NCBI GenBank assembly: GCA_964619315.1
Contig: CAZUEH010000001.1
Location: 1 to 64,000 of the forward strand
Direction of reading: 5' to 3'
Source: Fimisoma sp964619315
Lineage (GTDB): Bacteria > Bacillota > Clostridia > Peptostreptococcales > Anaerovoracaceae
DNA length: 64,000 nt
The position numbers and the translations under genes are program-made. Below, in pieces: positions 27,061-36,272 of this stretch. The first letter of the stretch is position 1. Every line of letters begins with the position of its first letter. The notes under the pieces were generated by a model that saw only the letters and a program-made list of their open reading frames with translations, was not told where the DNA came from and did no database searches.

Positions 27061-28236
27061 ATGAAGACTAAGAGCGTAGGAATAATAGCAGAGTATAATC
27101 CTTTTCATAATGGGCATCTGTATCACCTTAATAAGTCAAAAGAATTAACTGATGCTAAAATAACCATAGCAGCTATAAGCGGCAACTTTGTTCAAAGAGG
27201 AAAAATCGCTATGGCGGACAAATGGCAACGAGCAGAAGCAGCAGTTAAATGTGGAGCTGACTTGGTAGTGGAGATACCCGTAGTTTTTGCATGTAATTCT
27301 GCACCTTACTTTGCCAAAGCCGGTGTTGAAATTCTAGAAAACCTTGGAGTAGACTTTATTTCCTTCGGTAGCGAATCTGGCAATATTGATGAACTCTATG
27401 AGCTTGATAGAGCAATGGAGACTCTAAATGAAGACATAGAAGGGTTTATAAAGGAAAAAGTAAAGGAAGGGTTATCCTACCCAAGAGCTCGAAGAGAAGC
27501 CGTTGATAAACTCATAGGCGAAAAAGGGGCTCTAATTTTAGACAAGCCTAATAACATTTTGGCATTGGAATACATAAAGGTCATGAAAACCTCCCAAGGC
27601 GTGACGGTTCAAAGGAAAGGCCCTGGTTATAATGATATAGAAGTTTATGAGGAATTGGCATCGGCGACAGCTATAAGGTATTTGTTAAAAGAGGAAGCGG
27701 ACATTTCTCACTTATTGCCGCAAATGTCTTTTGAGACACTGAAATCCAATGAGATGCCTTCTGAAGAAATTTTATTCAAAATGATATGCCAAAATGCCTT
27801 GGTCAGCGACGCCAAAGACCTTGATAAAACGCCAACAGGCGGTGAGGGCCTTGGAAACAAGTTGAAAAATTCTATAAGAAAAATCAGTAGTTATGAAGAA
27901 CTAATAGAAGAACTTAAATCTAAGAGATATACTAGAACAAGAATTGAGAGGTTTTTAATTCAAACCCTCTTAAAAATAAACCAAGAAAATGCCTACAAAA
28001 ACTATATAAGAGTTTTAGGTTTCAATGCAAAAGGTAGTGCATATTTAAAAGAGATAAAAAAAGCTGACATTTGCAAATTGCCTATAATAACCAACATAAA
28101 TAAAGATATTCAAAGATTTCCTGAGATAGATTGTACACTATCTAAAGACATTTTAGCCATGGATATTTACAACATGGCGACACAAAGAGATTTATATAGT
28201 TTTTCAGAATATGTTAGGAAGCCATTTGTAGAATAA
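27061..28236 (+). CDS. tmcAL: tRNA(Met) cytidine acetate ligase TmcAL
   Basis: TmcAL uses acetate and ATP to make N4-acetylcytidine at the wobble position of elongator tRNA-Met. The 391 residues start with VGIIAEYNPFHNGHLYHL, which contains the HxGH nucleotidyltransferase motif, and include AISGNFVQRGK and FISFGSESG. The direct use of acetate fits the neighbouring acetate kinase gene, although a link is speculative. No convincing ribosome binding site precedes the ATG, and a possible -10 (TAATAT, 27049-27054) lies only about 7 bases before it, so the mRNA may be leaderless. Confidence 0.93.
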   Translation: MKTKSVGIIAEYNPFHNGHLYHLNKSKELTDAKITIAAISGNFVQRGKIAMADKWQRAEAAVKCGADLVVEIPVVFACNSAPYFAKAGVEILENLGVDFISFGSESGNIDELYELDRAMETLNEDIEGFIKEKVKEGLSYPRARREAVDKLIGEKGALILDKPNNILALEYIKVMKTSQGVTVQRKGPGYNDIEVYEELASATAIRYLLKEEADISHLLPQMSFETLKSNEMPSEEILFKMICQNALVSDAKDLDKTPTGGEGLGNKLKNSIRKISSYEELIEELKSKRYTRTRIERFLIQTLLKINQENAYKNYIRVLGFNAKGSAYLKEIKKADICKLPIITNINKDIQRFPEIDCTLSKDILAMDIYNMATQRDLYSFSEYVRKPFVE

Positions 28237-28251
28237 AAAAGCACAAATTCC

Positions 28252-28280
28252 TTGCAAAGACAGCGGTTTTTGTTTATACT
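28252..28280 (+). promoter_or_regulatory. Predicted sigma-A promoter of ackA
   Basis: TTGCAA (28252-28257) and TATACT (28275-28280) are separated by 17 bp, about 40 bases upstream of the ackA start. Confidence 0.7.
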
Positions 28281-28322
28281 ATATTAGGTTAATAAGCTAA
28301 TTTAAATATATGGAGGATAGAT

Positions 28323-29528
28323 ATGAAAGTTTTAGTTATCAATTGCGGTAGTTCTTCCTTGAAATACCAAGTTCTTGACATGATAAATCAAGCATTGCTT
28401 TGCAAGGGTCTTGTAGAGAGAATTGGAATGGATGGATCTGTTATCATTCATGAAAAATCAGGAATGGACAAGCATAAAACAGAAGTTGAGATGAAAGATC
28501 ACACTGATGCTATTGGACAGGTTCTTAATGCAGTGCAGAATCCTGAATATGGCGTGGTTAAATCCATGGATGAAATAGGAGCTGTAGGTCACAGAGTTGT
28601 ACATGCAGGCGAAAAGTTCTCCTCATCAGCACTCATTACAAAAGAAGTTATCAATGCTCTTGAAGAGTGTATAGAATTGGCACCTCTTCACAACCCACCA
28701 AATCTTTTAGGAATCGAAGCATGTCAAAAATTGATGCCTAACACTCCTATGGTAGGTGTATTTGATACTGCTTTCCACCAGACTATGCCACCTGAATCAT
28801 ATATATATGCGATTCCTTATGAATATTATGAGAGACTTGGCATCAGAAGATACGGATTCCACGGAACTTCTCACAAATATGTAGCAGAAAGAGCTTCTCA
28901 GATGCTTAATGTTGGACTTGACGACCTAAAGTTGATTACTTGTCACTTGGGTAACGGTGCTTCAGTATCAGCAATCAAGAGAGGTAAGTGTATAGATACT
29001 TCAATGGGCTTCACTCCACTTGAAGGATTGGTAATGGGAACAAGATGCGGAGACATTGACCCTGCTATCGTTACTTTTATCAGAGAAAAAGAAGGTTTGC
29101 CACAAGGTAGAGCAAACGAAATCTTAAATAAAGAATCAGGAGTTCTAGGTATTTCAGGAGTTTCAAGTGACTTCAGAGACATCGAAGACGCTGTATCAAA
29201 AGGAAACGAAAGAGCTGCTCTTGCACTAAAAGTATTTGCTCATAAGGTAAGATTCTATATCGGAGCATATATTGCTGAAATGAACGGCGTAGATGCTATT
29301 ATCTTCACAGCAGGCGTTGGCGAAAACGACGTTACTATGAGAGATATCATCTGTAACAACTTAGGAAACCTTGGAATCAAACTTGACCCTGTACACAACA
29401 AAATCAGAGGAAAAGAAACTGTAATTTCTACAGATGATTCAAAAGTTAAGGTCCTTCTAATACCTACAAACGAAGAATTAATGATCGCAAGAGATACTTA
29501 TGAAATCGTAAATGGTATAAAAAAATAA
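28323..29528 (+). CDS. ackA: Acetate kinase
   Basis: AckA converts acetyl phosphate and ADP to acetate and ATP, a main energy-yielding step in anaerobes. The 401 residues show the ASKHA fold with NCGSSSLKYQV at the start, the catalytic region LHNPPNLLGI, YGFHGTSHKYV and CHLGNGASVSAI. TATGGAGGATAGAT precedes the ATG. Phosphotransacetylase (pta), often adjacent, is not here; the gene has its own promoter and stands between tmcAL and rpmF. Confidence 0.97.
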   Translation: MKVLVINCGSSSLKYQVLDMINQALLCKGLVERIGMDGSVIIHEKSGMDKHKTEVEMKDHTDAIGQVLNAVQNPEYGVVKSMDEIGAVGHRVVHAGEKFSSSALITKEVINALEECIELAPLHNPPNLLGIEACQKLMPNTPMVGVFDTAFHQTMPPESYIYAIPYEYYERLGIRRYGFHGTSHKYVAERASQMLNVGLDDLKLITCHLGNGASVSAIKRGKCIDTSMGFTPLEGLVMGTRCGDIDPAIVTFIREKEGLPQGRANEILNKESGVLGISGVSSDFRDIEDAVSKGNERAALALKVFAHKVRFYIGAYIAEMNGVDAIIFTAGVGENDVTMRDIICNNLGNLGIKLDPVHNKIRGKETVISTDDSKVKVLLIPTNEELMIARDTYEIVNGIKK

Positions 29529-29535
29529 AATTTTG

Positions 29536-29565
29536 TTGACAAAACGAGAGTAAAAAGTATATACT
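29536..29565 (+). promoter_or_regulatory. Predicted sigma-A promoter of rpmF
   Basis: A perfect TTGACA (29536-29541) and TATACT (29560-29565) are separated by 18 bp. Confidence 0.7.
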
Positions 29566-29583
29566 CTTATAGTTGACATTTAT

Positions 29584-29624
29584 TCCGTTCATTTCCTATG
29601 GAAATAATGAGGAAATAGAATGGA
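29584..29624 (+). promoter_or_regulatory. Hairpin in the rpmF (L32) leader
   Basis: Arms 29584-29597 and 29610-29624 pair with one bulge and one G-U. A smaller hairpin (29591-29596 with 29600-29605) uses part of the same sequence, so the two are mutually exclusive. It lies between the promoter and the ribosome binding site. Confidence 0.45.
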
Positions 29625-29659
29625 CTTCAGATAGAAGAGCATATAAGGAGGTGTAAAAC

Positions 29660-29836
29660 ATGGCAGTACCTAAACGAAAAACTTCTAAAGCAAGAAGAGA
29701 TAAGAGAAGATCCCCTAACATGAAGATGACAGCCCCTGGACTTTCAATTTGTCCACAATGTCATGAACCTAAACTCCCTCATAGAGTTTGCCCTAACTGC
29801 AACTACTATGATGGCAAAGATGTAGTACAAGCATAA
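29660..29836 (+). CDS. rpmF: 50S ribosomal protein L32
   Basis: This 58-residue protein of the large ribosomal subunit begins with AVPKRKTSKARRDKRRS and carries the zinc ribbon CPQC ... CPNC typical of the zinc-containing L32 form. AAGGAGGTG precedes the ATG. The DUF177 gene (yceD) that usually precedes rpmF in Firmicutes is absent; the gene instead has its own promoter and a 5' leader of about 85 bases with a hairpin. Confidence 0.97.
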   Translation: MAVPKRKTSKARRDKRRSPNMKMTAPGLSICPQCHEPKLPHRVCPNCNYYDGKDVVQA

Positions 29837-29853
29837 GCTTAGACGGATTTTTA

Positions 29854-29886
29854 AACAGCAGACTATAATGGCCTGCTGTTTTTTAT
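29854..29886 (+). terminator. Rho-independent terminator after rpmF
   Basis: AACAGCAG (29854-29861) pairs with CTGCTGTT (29873-29880) and is followed by a T run. Confidence 0.85.
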
Positions 29887-29935
29887 TGTAAGAAAGGTAT
29901 TTTTGAAAATGAATTGTTCCATTTTTCAATATATC

Positions 29936-29944
29936 TGATATAAT
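29936..29944 (+). promoter_or_regulatory. Possible extended -10 promoter of the LCP gene
   Basis: TGATATAAT is a perfect extended -10 element, but no clear -35 lies upstream. It is about 40 bases before the start codon. Confidence 0.4.
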
Positions 29945-29984
29945 AATTCAATGTAAACATTAATAGAAAGATTTGGGTGAGAGA

Positions 29985-31469
29985 ATGGAAGCTACCAAAA
30001 AGAGTAAAAGTGGCATAGTCCCAATTACAATATGGGCCAAGATATGGACCGTTATGTTTTTACTGACTGAAATTGCGTTTATAGTTTTTATGAGCATTAC
30101 AAATATTTTTCCGCTAAAATATTTTATTTTCTTAATTGCCATGATGGTTATTGCAACAGTTCTAATTTTGCCGTTGCTTTGCAGCCAAAAAGAAAAGGCG
30201 GGCAGACGAAGAACGGGAATGGTTTTAGCAACAATCATTTCGGTTTTTCTCATTATGGGTAGCTATTACCTTTATAGCACCAACAATTTGTTTGGAACAA
30301 TTTCAAAAGATGATAAACAGACAGAGGACTTTCATGTAATGGTTCTAAAAGAGGGAAGTTACAAGGAAGTTGAAGAAATAAAAGATAAAGACATCTTTGT
30401 AAGTGAAGGTGGAACTGCATCCTTTATAGATGCAAAGATTGAACTAAAAGATGAATATAAGGTCAATTATAAAACGGCCGGAAATTACATGGAACTAGGA
30501 CATCAGCTGGTTGATGAAGATGGAAAGACCCACGATAACATTATCTTCGTCAGTAGTGTAAACTACGACATGTTATGCGAAGAAATAACTGATTTCAAGG
30601 AAAATACAAAGATCTTGCACACTATATCTATAGAGATGGAAAGCAAAGACATAGCAAAGCATATCAATGTTACAGAAGAACCTTTTAATATGTATATAAG
30701 CGGCATAGATACTTATGGCAATATCAACAAAGTATCCAGAAGTGACGTAAATATGATAATGACAGTAGATCCAATAAATAAGAAGATTCTTTTGACTTCA
30801 ATTCCAAGAGATATGTATGTTACACTGCATTCCTATGGGGAAAAGGACAAACTCACCCATTCTGGTATATATGGAGCAGAAGAGACAGTTGCTACAGTAG
30901 AGGACTGGTTAGGAATAGATATAAACTATTATTTAAGAGTCAATTTTACTACTCTTGAAGATGTTGTAGATGTCATTGGGGGGATAGATGTTCAATCAGA
31001 CTTTAGTTTCACATCACATGTTTCTGACTATAGTTATGTAAAAGGCATTAACCATATGAACGGAGAGAAAGCCCTTTTCTTTGCTAGAGAAAGATATACT
31101 TTCGCTTCTGGTGACAGACAGAGAATAAAAAATCAACAATTAGTTATACAGGGTATAATCAACAAGATTCTAGGCGACAAGAGCTTATTGCTCAAGTATC
31201 CTCAACTACTTGGCGCTGTCCGTGACCAAATGAGAACAAATATGCTAGACGATGATATTGCAGCACTTGTTAAGATGCAGCTAAATGATATGTCTGGTTG
31301 GGAAATAGAAACATCTTCAATCACTGGCACCGGCACCAGTGCTATGACTTATAGCGGTGGTAATAGAAAATTGTATGTTATGGTGCCTAACGACAATTCA
31401 GTGTTAGAAGCCGTAGAGAAAATTAAGAAGATAACCGATCAACCACAGCCAGAACAAAGCGAAAATTAA
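29985..31469 (+). CDS. LytR-CpsA-Psr (LCP) family glycopolymer transferase
   Basis: LCP proteins attach wall teichoic acid or other glycopolymers to peptidoglycan at the outer face of the membrane. The 494 residues begin with three predicted membrane spans (about 17-38, 42-65 and 77-97). After an extracellular region of about 130 residues, the LCP domain carries DVNMIMTVDP, TSIPRDMYVTL and YYLRVNFTTLEDVVDVIGGI, with FARERYTFASGDRQR near its end (conserved Arg and Asp). I preferred ATG 29985, which has GGTGAG 5-9 bases upstream, to an in-frame TTG at 29973. It is monocistronic. Confidence 0.92.
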   Translation: MEATKKSKSGIVPITIWAKIWTVMFLLTEIAFIVFMSITNIFPLKYFIFLIAMMVIATVLILPLLCSQKEKAGRRRTGMVLATIISVFLIMGSYYLYSTNNLFGTISKDDKQTEDFHVMVLKEGSYKEVEEIKDKDIFVSEGGTASFIDAKIELKDEYKVNYKTAGNYMELGHQLVDEDGKTHDNIIFVSSVNYDMLCEEITDFKENTKILHTISIEMESKDIAKHINVTEEPFNMYISGIDTYGNINKVSRSDVNMIMTVDPINKKILLTSIPRDMYVTLHSYGEKDKLTHSGIYGAEETVATVEDWLGIDINYYLRVNFTTLEDVVDVIGGIDVQSDFSFTSHVSDYSYVKGINHMNGEKALFFARERYTFASGDRQRIKNQQLVIQGIINKILGDKSLLLKYPQLLGAVRDQMRTNMLDDDIAALVKMQLNDMSGWEIETSSITGTGTSAMTYSGGNRKLYVMVPNDNSVLEAVEKIKKITDQPQPEQSEN

Positions 31470-31477
31470 TTATTATG

Positions 31478-31514
31478 AAGCTCCCAATGTCATACGACAG
31501 AGGGAGTTTTATAA
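31478..31514 (+). terminator. Rho-independent terminator after the LCP gene
   Basis: AAGCTCCC (31478-31485) pairs with GGGAGTTT (31502-31509, one G-U), followed by a short T tract. Confidence 0.65.
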
Positions 31515-31557
31515 TTGAGTTTTTTGAAAGAAGGGCTTATGTTAGCATATAAATTTG

Positions 31558-31590
31558 CAAATGTAATAATAATGCTAAAATTTACATTTG
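31558..31590 (+). repeat. Inverted repeat upstream of the asd promoter
   Basis: CAAATGTAA (31558-31566) and TTACATTTG (31582-31590) form a perfect 9-bp dyad with a 15-base spacer, ending 15 bases before the asd -35. It could be an operator or an A/T-rich coincidence. Confidence 0.35.
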
Positions 31591-31605
31591 TTAGACGCTA
31601 TTTTG

Positions 31606-31634
31606 TTGAAAACACTAATAAAAAGTGGTACAAT
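31606..31634 (+). promoter_or_regulatory. Predicted sigma-A promoter of asd-uppP
   Basis: TTGAAA (31606-31611) and TACAAT (31629-31634) are separated by 17 bp, with an extended TGG before the -10. Confidence 0.65.
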
Positions 31635-31685
31635 AAGATGTTATAAATATTGATTAAAATAGAATTTAGATAGAGAGGTATTTTT

Positions 31686-32777
31686 ATGAGCGAGAAACTG
31701 AAAGTAGGCATTTTGGGGGGAACTGGTATGGTTGGACAGAGGTTTATATCCCTCTTGAATAATCATCCTTGGTTTGAAGTCGTTACTATTGCAGCCAGCA
31801 GCAGAAGTGCGGGACTTTCCTATGAGGAAGCTGTAAATGGGCGTTGGAAAATGGAAACTCCTATGCCTGATGCTGTTAAAAATATAAAGGTAATGAATGT
31901 AGACGAAGTTGAAAAAGTCGCAGCTACTGTTGACTTTGTATTTAGTGCTGTTGATATGACCAAAGAAGAAATAATGGCCATAGAAGAAGCATATGCAAAA
32001 ACTGAAACTCCAGTAGTTTCAAACAACAGCGCTAATAGATGGACAAATGATGTTCCGATGGTAATTCCTGAAATCAACCCTGAACATTTTGAAATTATAG
32101 AAGCACAAAAGAAAAGACTCGGAACAAAAAAAGGTTTCATAGCAGTTAAACCTAATTGTTCAATCCAAAGCTATGTCCCAGCACTTGAGGCATGGAAAGA
32201 GTTTGAGCCTTACGAATGTGTAATAACTACATATCAAGCGATTTCTGGAGCAGGCAAAGATTTTAAGGCATGGCCAGAAATGGTTGAAAATGTAATCCCA
32301 TACATAGGCGGAGAAGAAGAGAAAAGCGAACAAGAACCTCTTAAAATATGGGGTCATGTTGACATGACAAAAGGAGAGATTGTAAAAGCTGAAGAGCCAA
32401 AAATCTCATGCCAATGTATAAGAGTGCCGGTTCTTAATGGACATACTGCGGCAGCATTTGTTAAATTCAGAAAACAACCTACTAAGGAGCAACTAATTGA
32501 AAAATTAGAAAACTACAAAGGTTTTCCGCAAGAAGAAGATCTTCCAATGGCACCAAAACAATTCATAAAATACTTTACAGAGGATGGACATCCTCAGGTT
32601 AAAGCTGATGTTAATAGAGACAAAGGAATGGGGATTTCTATAGGCAGAGTTAGAGAGGATAACATATATGATTATAAGTTTGTTGGACTTTCACATAACA
32701 CAATAAGAGGCGCAGCAGGGGGAGCAGTATTATGTGCTGAAACTCTTAAAGCAAAAGGATATATCATCAAAAAATAA
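31686..32777 (+). CDS. asd: Aspartate-semialdehyde dehydrogenase, archaeal/fungal type
   Basis: The enzyme makes aspartate semialdehyde, the branch point to lysine, diaminopimelate, threonine and methionine. The 363 residues carry the NADP-binding LGGTGMVGQRFISLL and the catalytic cysteine in VKPNCSIQSYVPAL. The wording of these motifs, with ASSRSAG after the dinucleotide site, fits the archaeal/fungal subfamily better than the classical bacterial one. AGAGAGGT precedes the ATG. It lies 12 bases before uppP, so a common transcript supplying cell-wall precursors is plausible. Confidence 0.93.
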   Translation: MSEKLKVGILGGTGMVGQRFISLLNNHPWFEVVTIAASSRSAGLSYEEAVNGRWKMETPMPDAVKNIKVMNVDEVEKVAATVDFVFSAVDMTKEEIMAIEEAYAKTETPVVSNNSANRWTNDVPMVIPEINPEHFEIIEAQKKRLGTKKGFIAVKPNCSIQSYVPALEAWKEFEPYECVITTYQAISGAGKDFKAWPEMVENVIPYIGGEEEKSEQEPLKIWGHVDMTKGEIVKAEEPKISCQCIRVPVLNGHTAAAFVKFRKQPTKEQLIEKLENYKGFPQEEDLPMAPKQFIKYFTEDGHPQVKADVNRDKGMGISIGRVREDNIYDYKFVGLSHNTIRGAAGGAVLCAETLKAKGYIIKK

Positions 32778-32789
32778 GGAGACATAGAA

Positions 32790-33626
32790 ATGACATATTT
32801 TGAATCGGTTATTTTGGGATTAATACAAGGATTAGCAGAATTTTTACCAATAAGTAGTTCGGGCCATTTGGCGCTTATGCAACAATGGTTTGGAATAGAA
32901 GGGGACAAGGTTTTATTATTTGCAGTTCTTCTTCATTTGGGAACTTTGATTTCAGTATTTATAGTTTACTGGAAAGATATTTGGGACCTTATAAAAGAAC
33001 TGTTTTTAACTATCAAAGACCTTTGCACAGGCAAAGGCTTAAGACTTGACGAAAGACCTACAAGAAAGCTAGGCGTAATGATTATAGTGGCCACAATACC
33101 AACGGGCATTATTGGAATATTGTTTAACGACTTTTTCGACAGTCTATACACTTCAATAATACCAATAGGTGTAGGCCTTCTAATAACTGGTATATTACTA
33201 TTTATGGCTGAAAAAATGGGCGATTCGAATCGTGGAATTAAGCAGATGAACTATAGAAATGCAATATTTATTGGCGCAGTTCAAGGAATAGCTATTTGCC
33301 CAGGAATTTCTCGTTCAGGGTCAACACTATTTGGTAGTTTAATCTGCAATTTGGACAGAAAATTCGCAGTGAAGTTCGTATTTTTAATTTCCATACCATC
33401 TATTTTAGGATCAGTAGTTATGGAGACACCAGCTGCGATAGAAAGTGGAATCGATATGGCTATGCTAGGCCCAATTCTTGTTGGAATGGTAGTAGCAGCA
33501 GTTTCTGGATTGATTGCGATTAAAACAATGATAAAAGTAGTGTCAAATAAAAAACTCAACTATTTCTCATACTATGTATGGGCTTTAGGTCTCATAGTAA
33601 TAGGCTATGGAATTTTCTTTGCTTAA
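32790..33626 (+). CDS. uppP: Undecaprenyl-diphosphate phosphatase
   Basis: UppP (BacA family) recycles the lipid carrier of cell-wall synthesis by dephosphorylating undecaprenyl pyrophosphate in the membrane; overproduction gives bacitracin resistance in other species. The 278 residues are mostly hydrophobic and contain both catalytic motifs, LIQGLAEFLPISSSGHL near the N-terminus and GIAICPGISRSGSTLFG in the middle. GGAGACATAG precedes the ATG, 12 bases after asd. Confidence 0.96.
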   Translation: MTYFESVILGLIQGLAEFLPISSSGHLALMQQWFGIEGDKVLLFAVLLHLGTLISVFIVYWKDIWDLIKELFLTIKDLCTGKGLRLDERPTRKLGVMIIVATIPTGIIGILFNDFFDSLYTSIIPIGVGLLITGILLFMAEKMGDSNRGIKQMNYRNAIFIGAVQGIAICPGISRSGSTLFGSLICNLDRKFAVKFVFLISIPSILGSVVMETPAAIESGIDMAMLGPILVGMVVAAVSGLIAIKTMIKVVSNKKLNYFSYYVWALGLIVIGYGIFFA

Positions 33627-33664
33627 TCTAATTATAAAAACTAAGGCGCAGAAAGGATTTAGCA

Positions 33665-36271
33665 ATGGCTAAACAAAAGAGAGGCCCCGGCAGACCGGCT
33701 GGATCAAAAAACAAAACATCAAAAGCTACGACTTCTAAAAAAGGAACTTCCACAGCTAGAACTGCTAAAGAAAAAGCTGCAGAAGTTCAATCAAAAAAGA
33801 AGGCAGATAGACGTGTCATAGATGAAATATGGGCAATAATTTGCATTGCTTTAGGCATTTTTTTGGCAGTAGCAATACTAACTAAAGGTGCTGGCCAATT
33901 TGGAGAAGCAATAGGTGATTGCCTAAAAGGTCTATTAGGCTTTGTGGCATATGTATTGCCATTTTATCTTATCGTATTTGGCGTTTTATTATTTGCAAGA
34001 AAAGTGGTGTCTATTTCAATCAAGACATCTCTTTTACTTGTCTTACTTCTTTTAATGTTTGCCACTATAAACTCCATAAGGTTTATCGATGCAGAAGGCG
34101 TGAAGGTGTCATTTGCAATAATGAAGGGCTTTTATGTATCAGGAGTCACACTTAAGAGTGGTGGCTTCTTTGGAATGACAATGGCATCTCTATTGGTAAA
34201 ATGGTTCGGAGTTGCGGGCTGCTGGATATTCTCACTAGTAGTAACAATTATTTGCCTACTTCTAGTAATTAACACTCCTGTTTCAAGATTTATTAGTAAA
34301 ATTGGAGATAAGCTAGAAGAAAGAAAACTTATAAAAGAAAATGCTCATTTAGATGCAGAGGAAACTGTGGTTGCAGAAGGACAACAGGTTTCCATAAAAG
34401 AGATGGAAGCAGAGCAGAAAAAAGGCGATTTTAGTGCACATTTCAAAAAAGTTGATAGTGGAATCAAAATTGTTGATGCCAACAGTAATGAAAATGAAAC
34501 TGTAGTGGAAGCTCCAAAACCTGCTTCAAAAGTTGAACAGAGCAGTGTTTTAAGATATATGAAGGATGAAAACCTTTTTGGAGGAACTACTTCTTCTGGA
34601 ACTTTTGGGTTAGAAGATCAAGGAAGTTATGGCAGCGGGTTTGGTATTGAAAATGGTGCACCTGCTCCTGTAATGGGATTTGGACTGCCACAAGAACCAG
34701 CCAATACAATTAAGCCTTCGACACCATTTCAAGAAGAAACGATTTTTAATCAAGAAAAGAAATTATCTAACAAAGAAGCAAAAGAGGCTATGCTTACTAA
34801 AGAGGAACTAAACCCAGTAAAGTCTCTTAAAAAATACACTAAACCTCCTATTAACCTTCTGGATAAACCAGTAGGAGGAGTTAAAAGTAATACTATGGCT
34901 TTAGCAGAAAAAGCTCAAAAACTCGAAGAGACCCTTCGTAATTTTAACGTTGATGTTAAGGTTGTACAAGTTACTCAAGGACCGACGGTAACTAGATATG
35001 AAATTCAGCCAGCTGTAGGTGTCAAAGTAAGTAGCATTGTTAGATTGTCTGACGATATTGCCCTTAACCTTGAGGCTAGAAGCATAAGAATAGAAGCGCC
35101 TATTCCAGGCAAAGCAGCTGTAGGTATTGAGGCCGAAAATGACTCAGTAAACATGGTTCACATAAGAGATATCGTAGACTCAAAAGAATTCAAAGAAAGC
35201 AATTCGAAAATCACTTTCGCAGTTGGCAAAGACATAAGTGGCAAGGCAGTAGTCGCAGACTTAAAAGCGATGCCACATCTACTTATAGCAGGATCTACGG
35301 GTTCAGGAAAATCCGTATGTATCAATGGTATAATAACCAGCTTGTTGTACAAAGCTACTCCAGATGAGGTTAAGCTTATTTTGATAGACCCTAAGGTAGT
35401 CGAACTAGGCAATTATAATGGTGTGCCACACTTGATGATACCTGTTGTGACAGACCCTAGCAAAGCTGCTGCTGCTTTAAATTGGGCTGTGGCAGAAATG
35501 ACCGATAGATATAAAAAGTTTGCTGAAGAGGGCGTTAGAGACCTCGAATCTTATAATGAATGGGTTAGAGCAAACGAAGAACCAGATAAAGCTATGCCTC
35601 AAGTAGTTATCATTATTGATGAGCTTGCAGACTTAATGATGGCAGCTCCTTCACAAATTGAAGAATCAATATGCAGATTGGCGCAAATGGCAAGAGCGGC
35701 AGGCATGCACTTAATTGTTGCAACTCAACGACCTTCTGTAGATGTTATAACTGGTGTAATTAAAGCTAATATCCCATCAAGAATCGCATTTGCTGTTTCT
35801 TCTCAGGTGGATTCAAGAACTATATTGGACATGCAAGGTGCAGAAAAACTTGTAGGTAAAGGGGACATGCTGTTCAACCCTATGGGAATGGGTAAACCTG
35901 TGAGAATTCAAGGTGCCTTTATTTCGGATAATGAAGTTCACAAAGTTATAAAACATGTAAAAGATCAAGTAGATGAGGTTGACTATAATCAAGATATTTT
36001 AACTAGAATAGAAAGAACCGACCAAGCAACTACAGATGATGATACAGACGAACTGTTGCCAGAAGCTATTAGCTTGGTTGTCACTAGTGGACAAGCCTCT
36101 GTTTCCATGCTTCAAAGAAGATTCAGAATTGGGTATAATAGAGCAGCTCGTATTATGGATATGATGGAAGCACGAGGAATAGTTGGTCCTCAAGACGGAA
36201 GCAGACCTCGACAGGTATTGCTTTCCGAAGAGGAACTTGCACAAATGGAAGAGGATACACAGGATATTTAA
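33665..36271 (+). CDS. FtsK/SpoIIIE family DNA translocase
   Basis: The protein is a hexameric motor that pumps chromosomal DNA across the septum during division or sporulation. The 868 residues comprise a basic head (residues 1-50), four membrane spans (about 55-215), a variable linker, and the motor with GSTGSGKSVCINGI (Walker A) and VVIIIDELADLMM (Walker B). The C-terminal gamma winged helix is LVVTSGQASVSMLQRRFRIG. With a spo0A gene in the window, either a division or a sporulation role is possible, so no symbol is assigned. It lies just ahead of rimO, pgsA and cinA. Confidence 0.95.
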   Translation: MAKQKRGPGRPAGSKNKTSKATTSKKGTSTARTAKEKAAEVQSKKKADRRVIDEIWAIICIALGIFLAVAILTKGAGQFGEAIGDCLKGLLGFVAYVLPFYLIVFGVLLFARKVVSISIKTSLLLVLLLLMFATINSIRFIDAEGVKVSFAIMKGFYVSGVTLKSGGFFGMTMASLLVKWFGVAGCWIFSLVVTIICLLLVINTPVSRFISKIGDKLEERKLIKENAHLDAEETVVAEGQQVSIKEMEAEQKKGDFSAHFKKVDSGIKIVDANSNENETVVEAPKPASKVEQSSVLRYMKDENLFGGTTSSGTFGLEDQGSYGSGFGIENGAPAPVMGFGLPQEPANTIKPSTPFQEETIFNQEKKLSNKEAKEAMLTKEELNPVKSLKKYTKPPINLLDKPVGGVKSNTMALAEKAQKLEETLRNFNVDVKVVQVTQGPTVTRYEIQPAVGVKVSSIVRLSDDIALNLEARSIRIEAPIPGKAAVGIEAENDSVNMVHIRDIVDSKEFKESNSKITFAVGKDISGKAVVADLKAMPHLLIAGSTGSGKSVCINGIITSLLYKATPDEVKLILIDPKVVELGNYNGVPHLMIPVVTDPSKAAAALNWAVAEMTDRYKKFAEEGVRDLESYNEWVRANEEPDKAMPQVVIIIDELADLMMAAPSQIEESICRLAQMARAAGMHLIVATQRPSVDVITGVIKANIPSRIAFAVSSQVDSRTILDMQGAEKLVGKGDMLFNPMGMGKPVRIQGAFISDNEVHKVIKHVKDQVDEVDYNQDILTRIERTDQATTDDDTDELLPEAISLVVTSGQASVSMLQRRFRIGYNRAARIMDMMEARGIVGPQDGSRPRQVLLSEEELAQMEEDTQDI

Positions 36272-36272
36272 T

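Noticed and set aside
31510..31685. Lysine riboswitch before asd
   Set aside because: The region is too short and lacks the conserved core; only simple dyads are seen.
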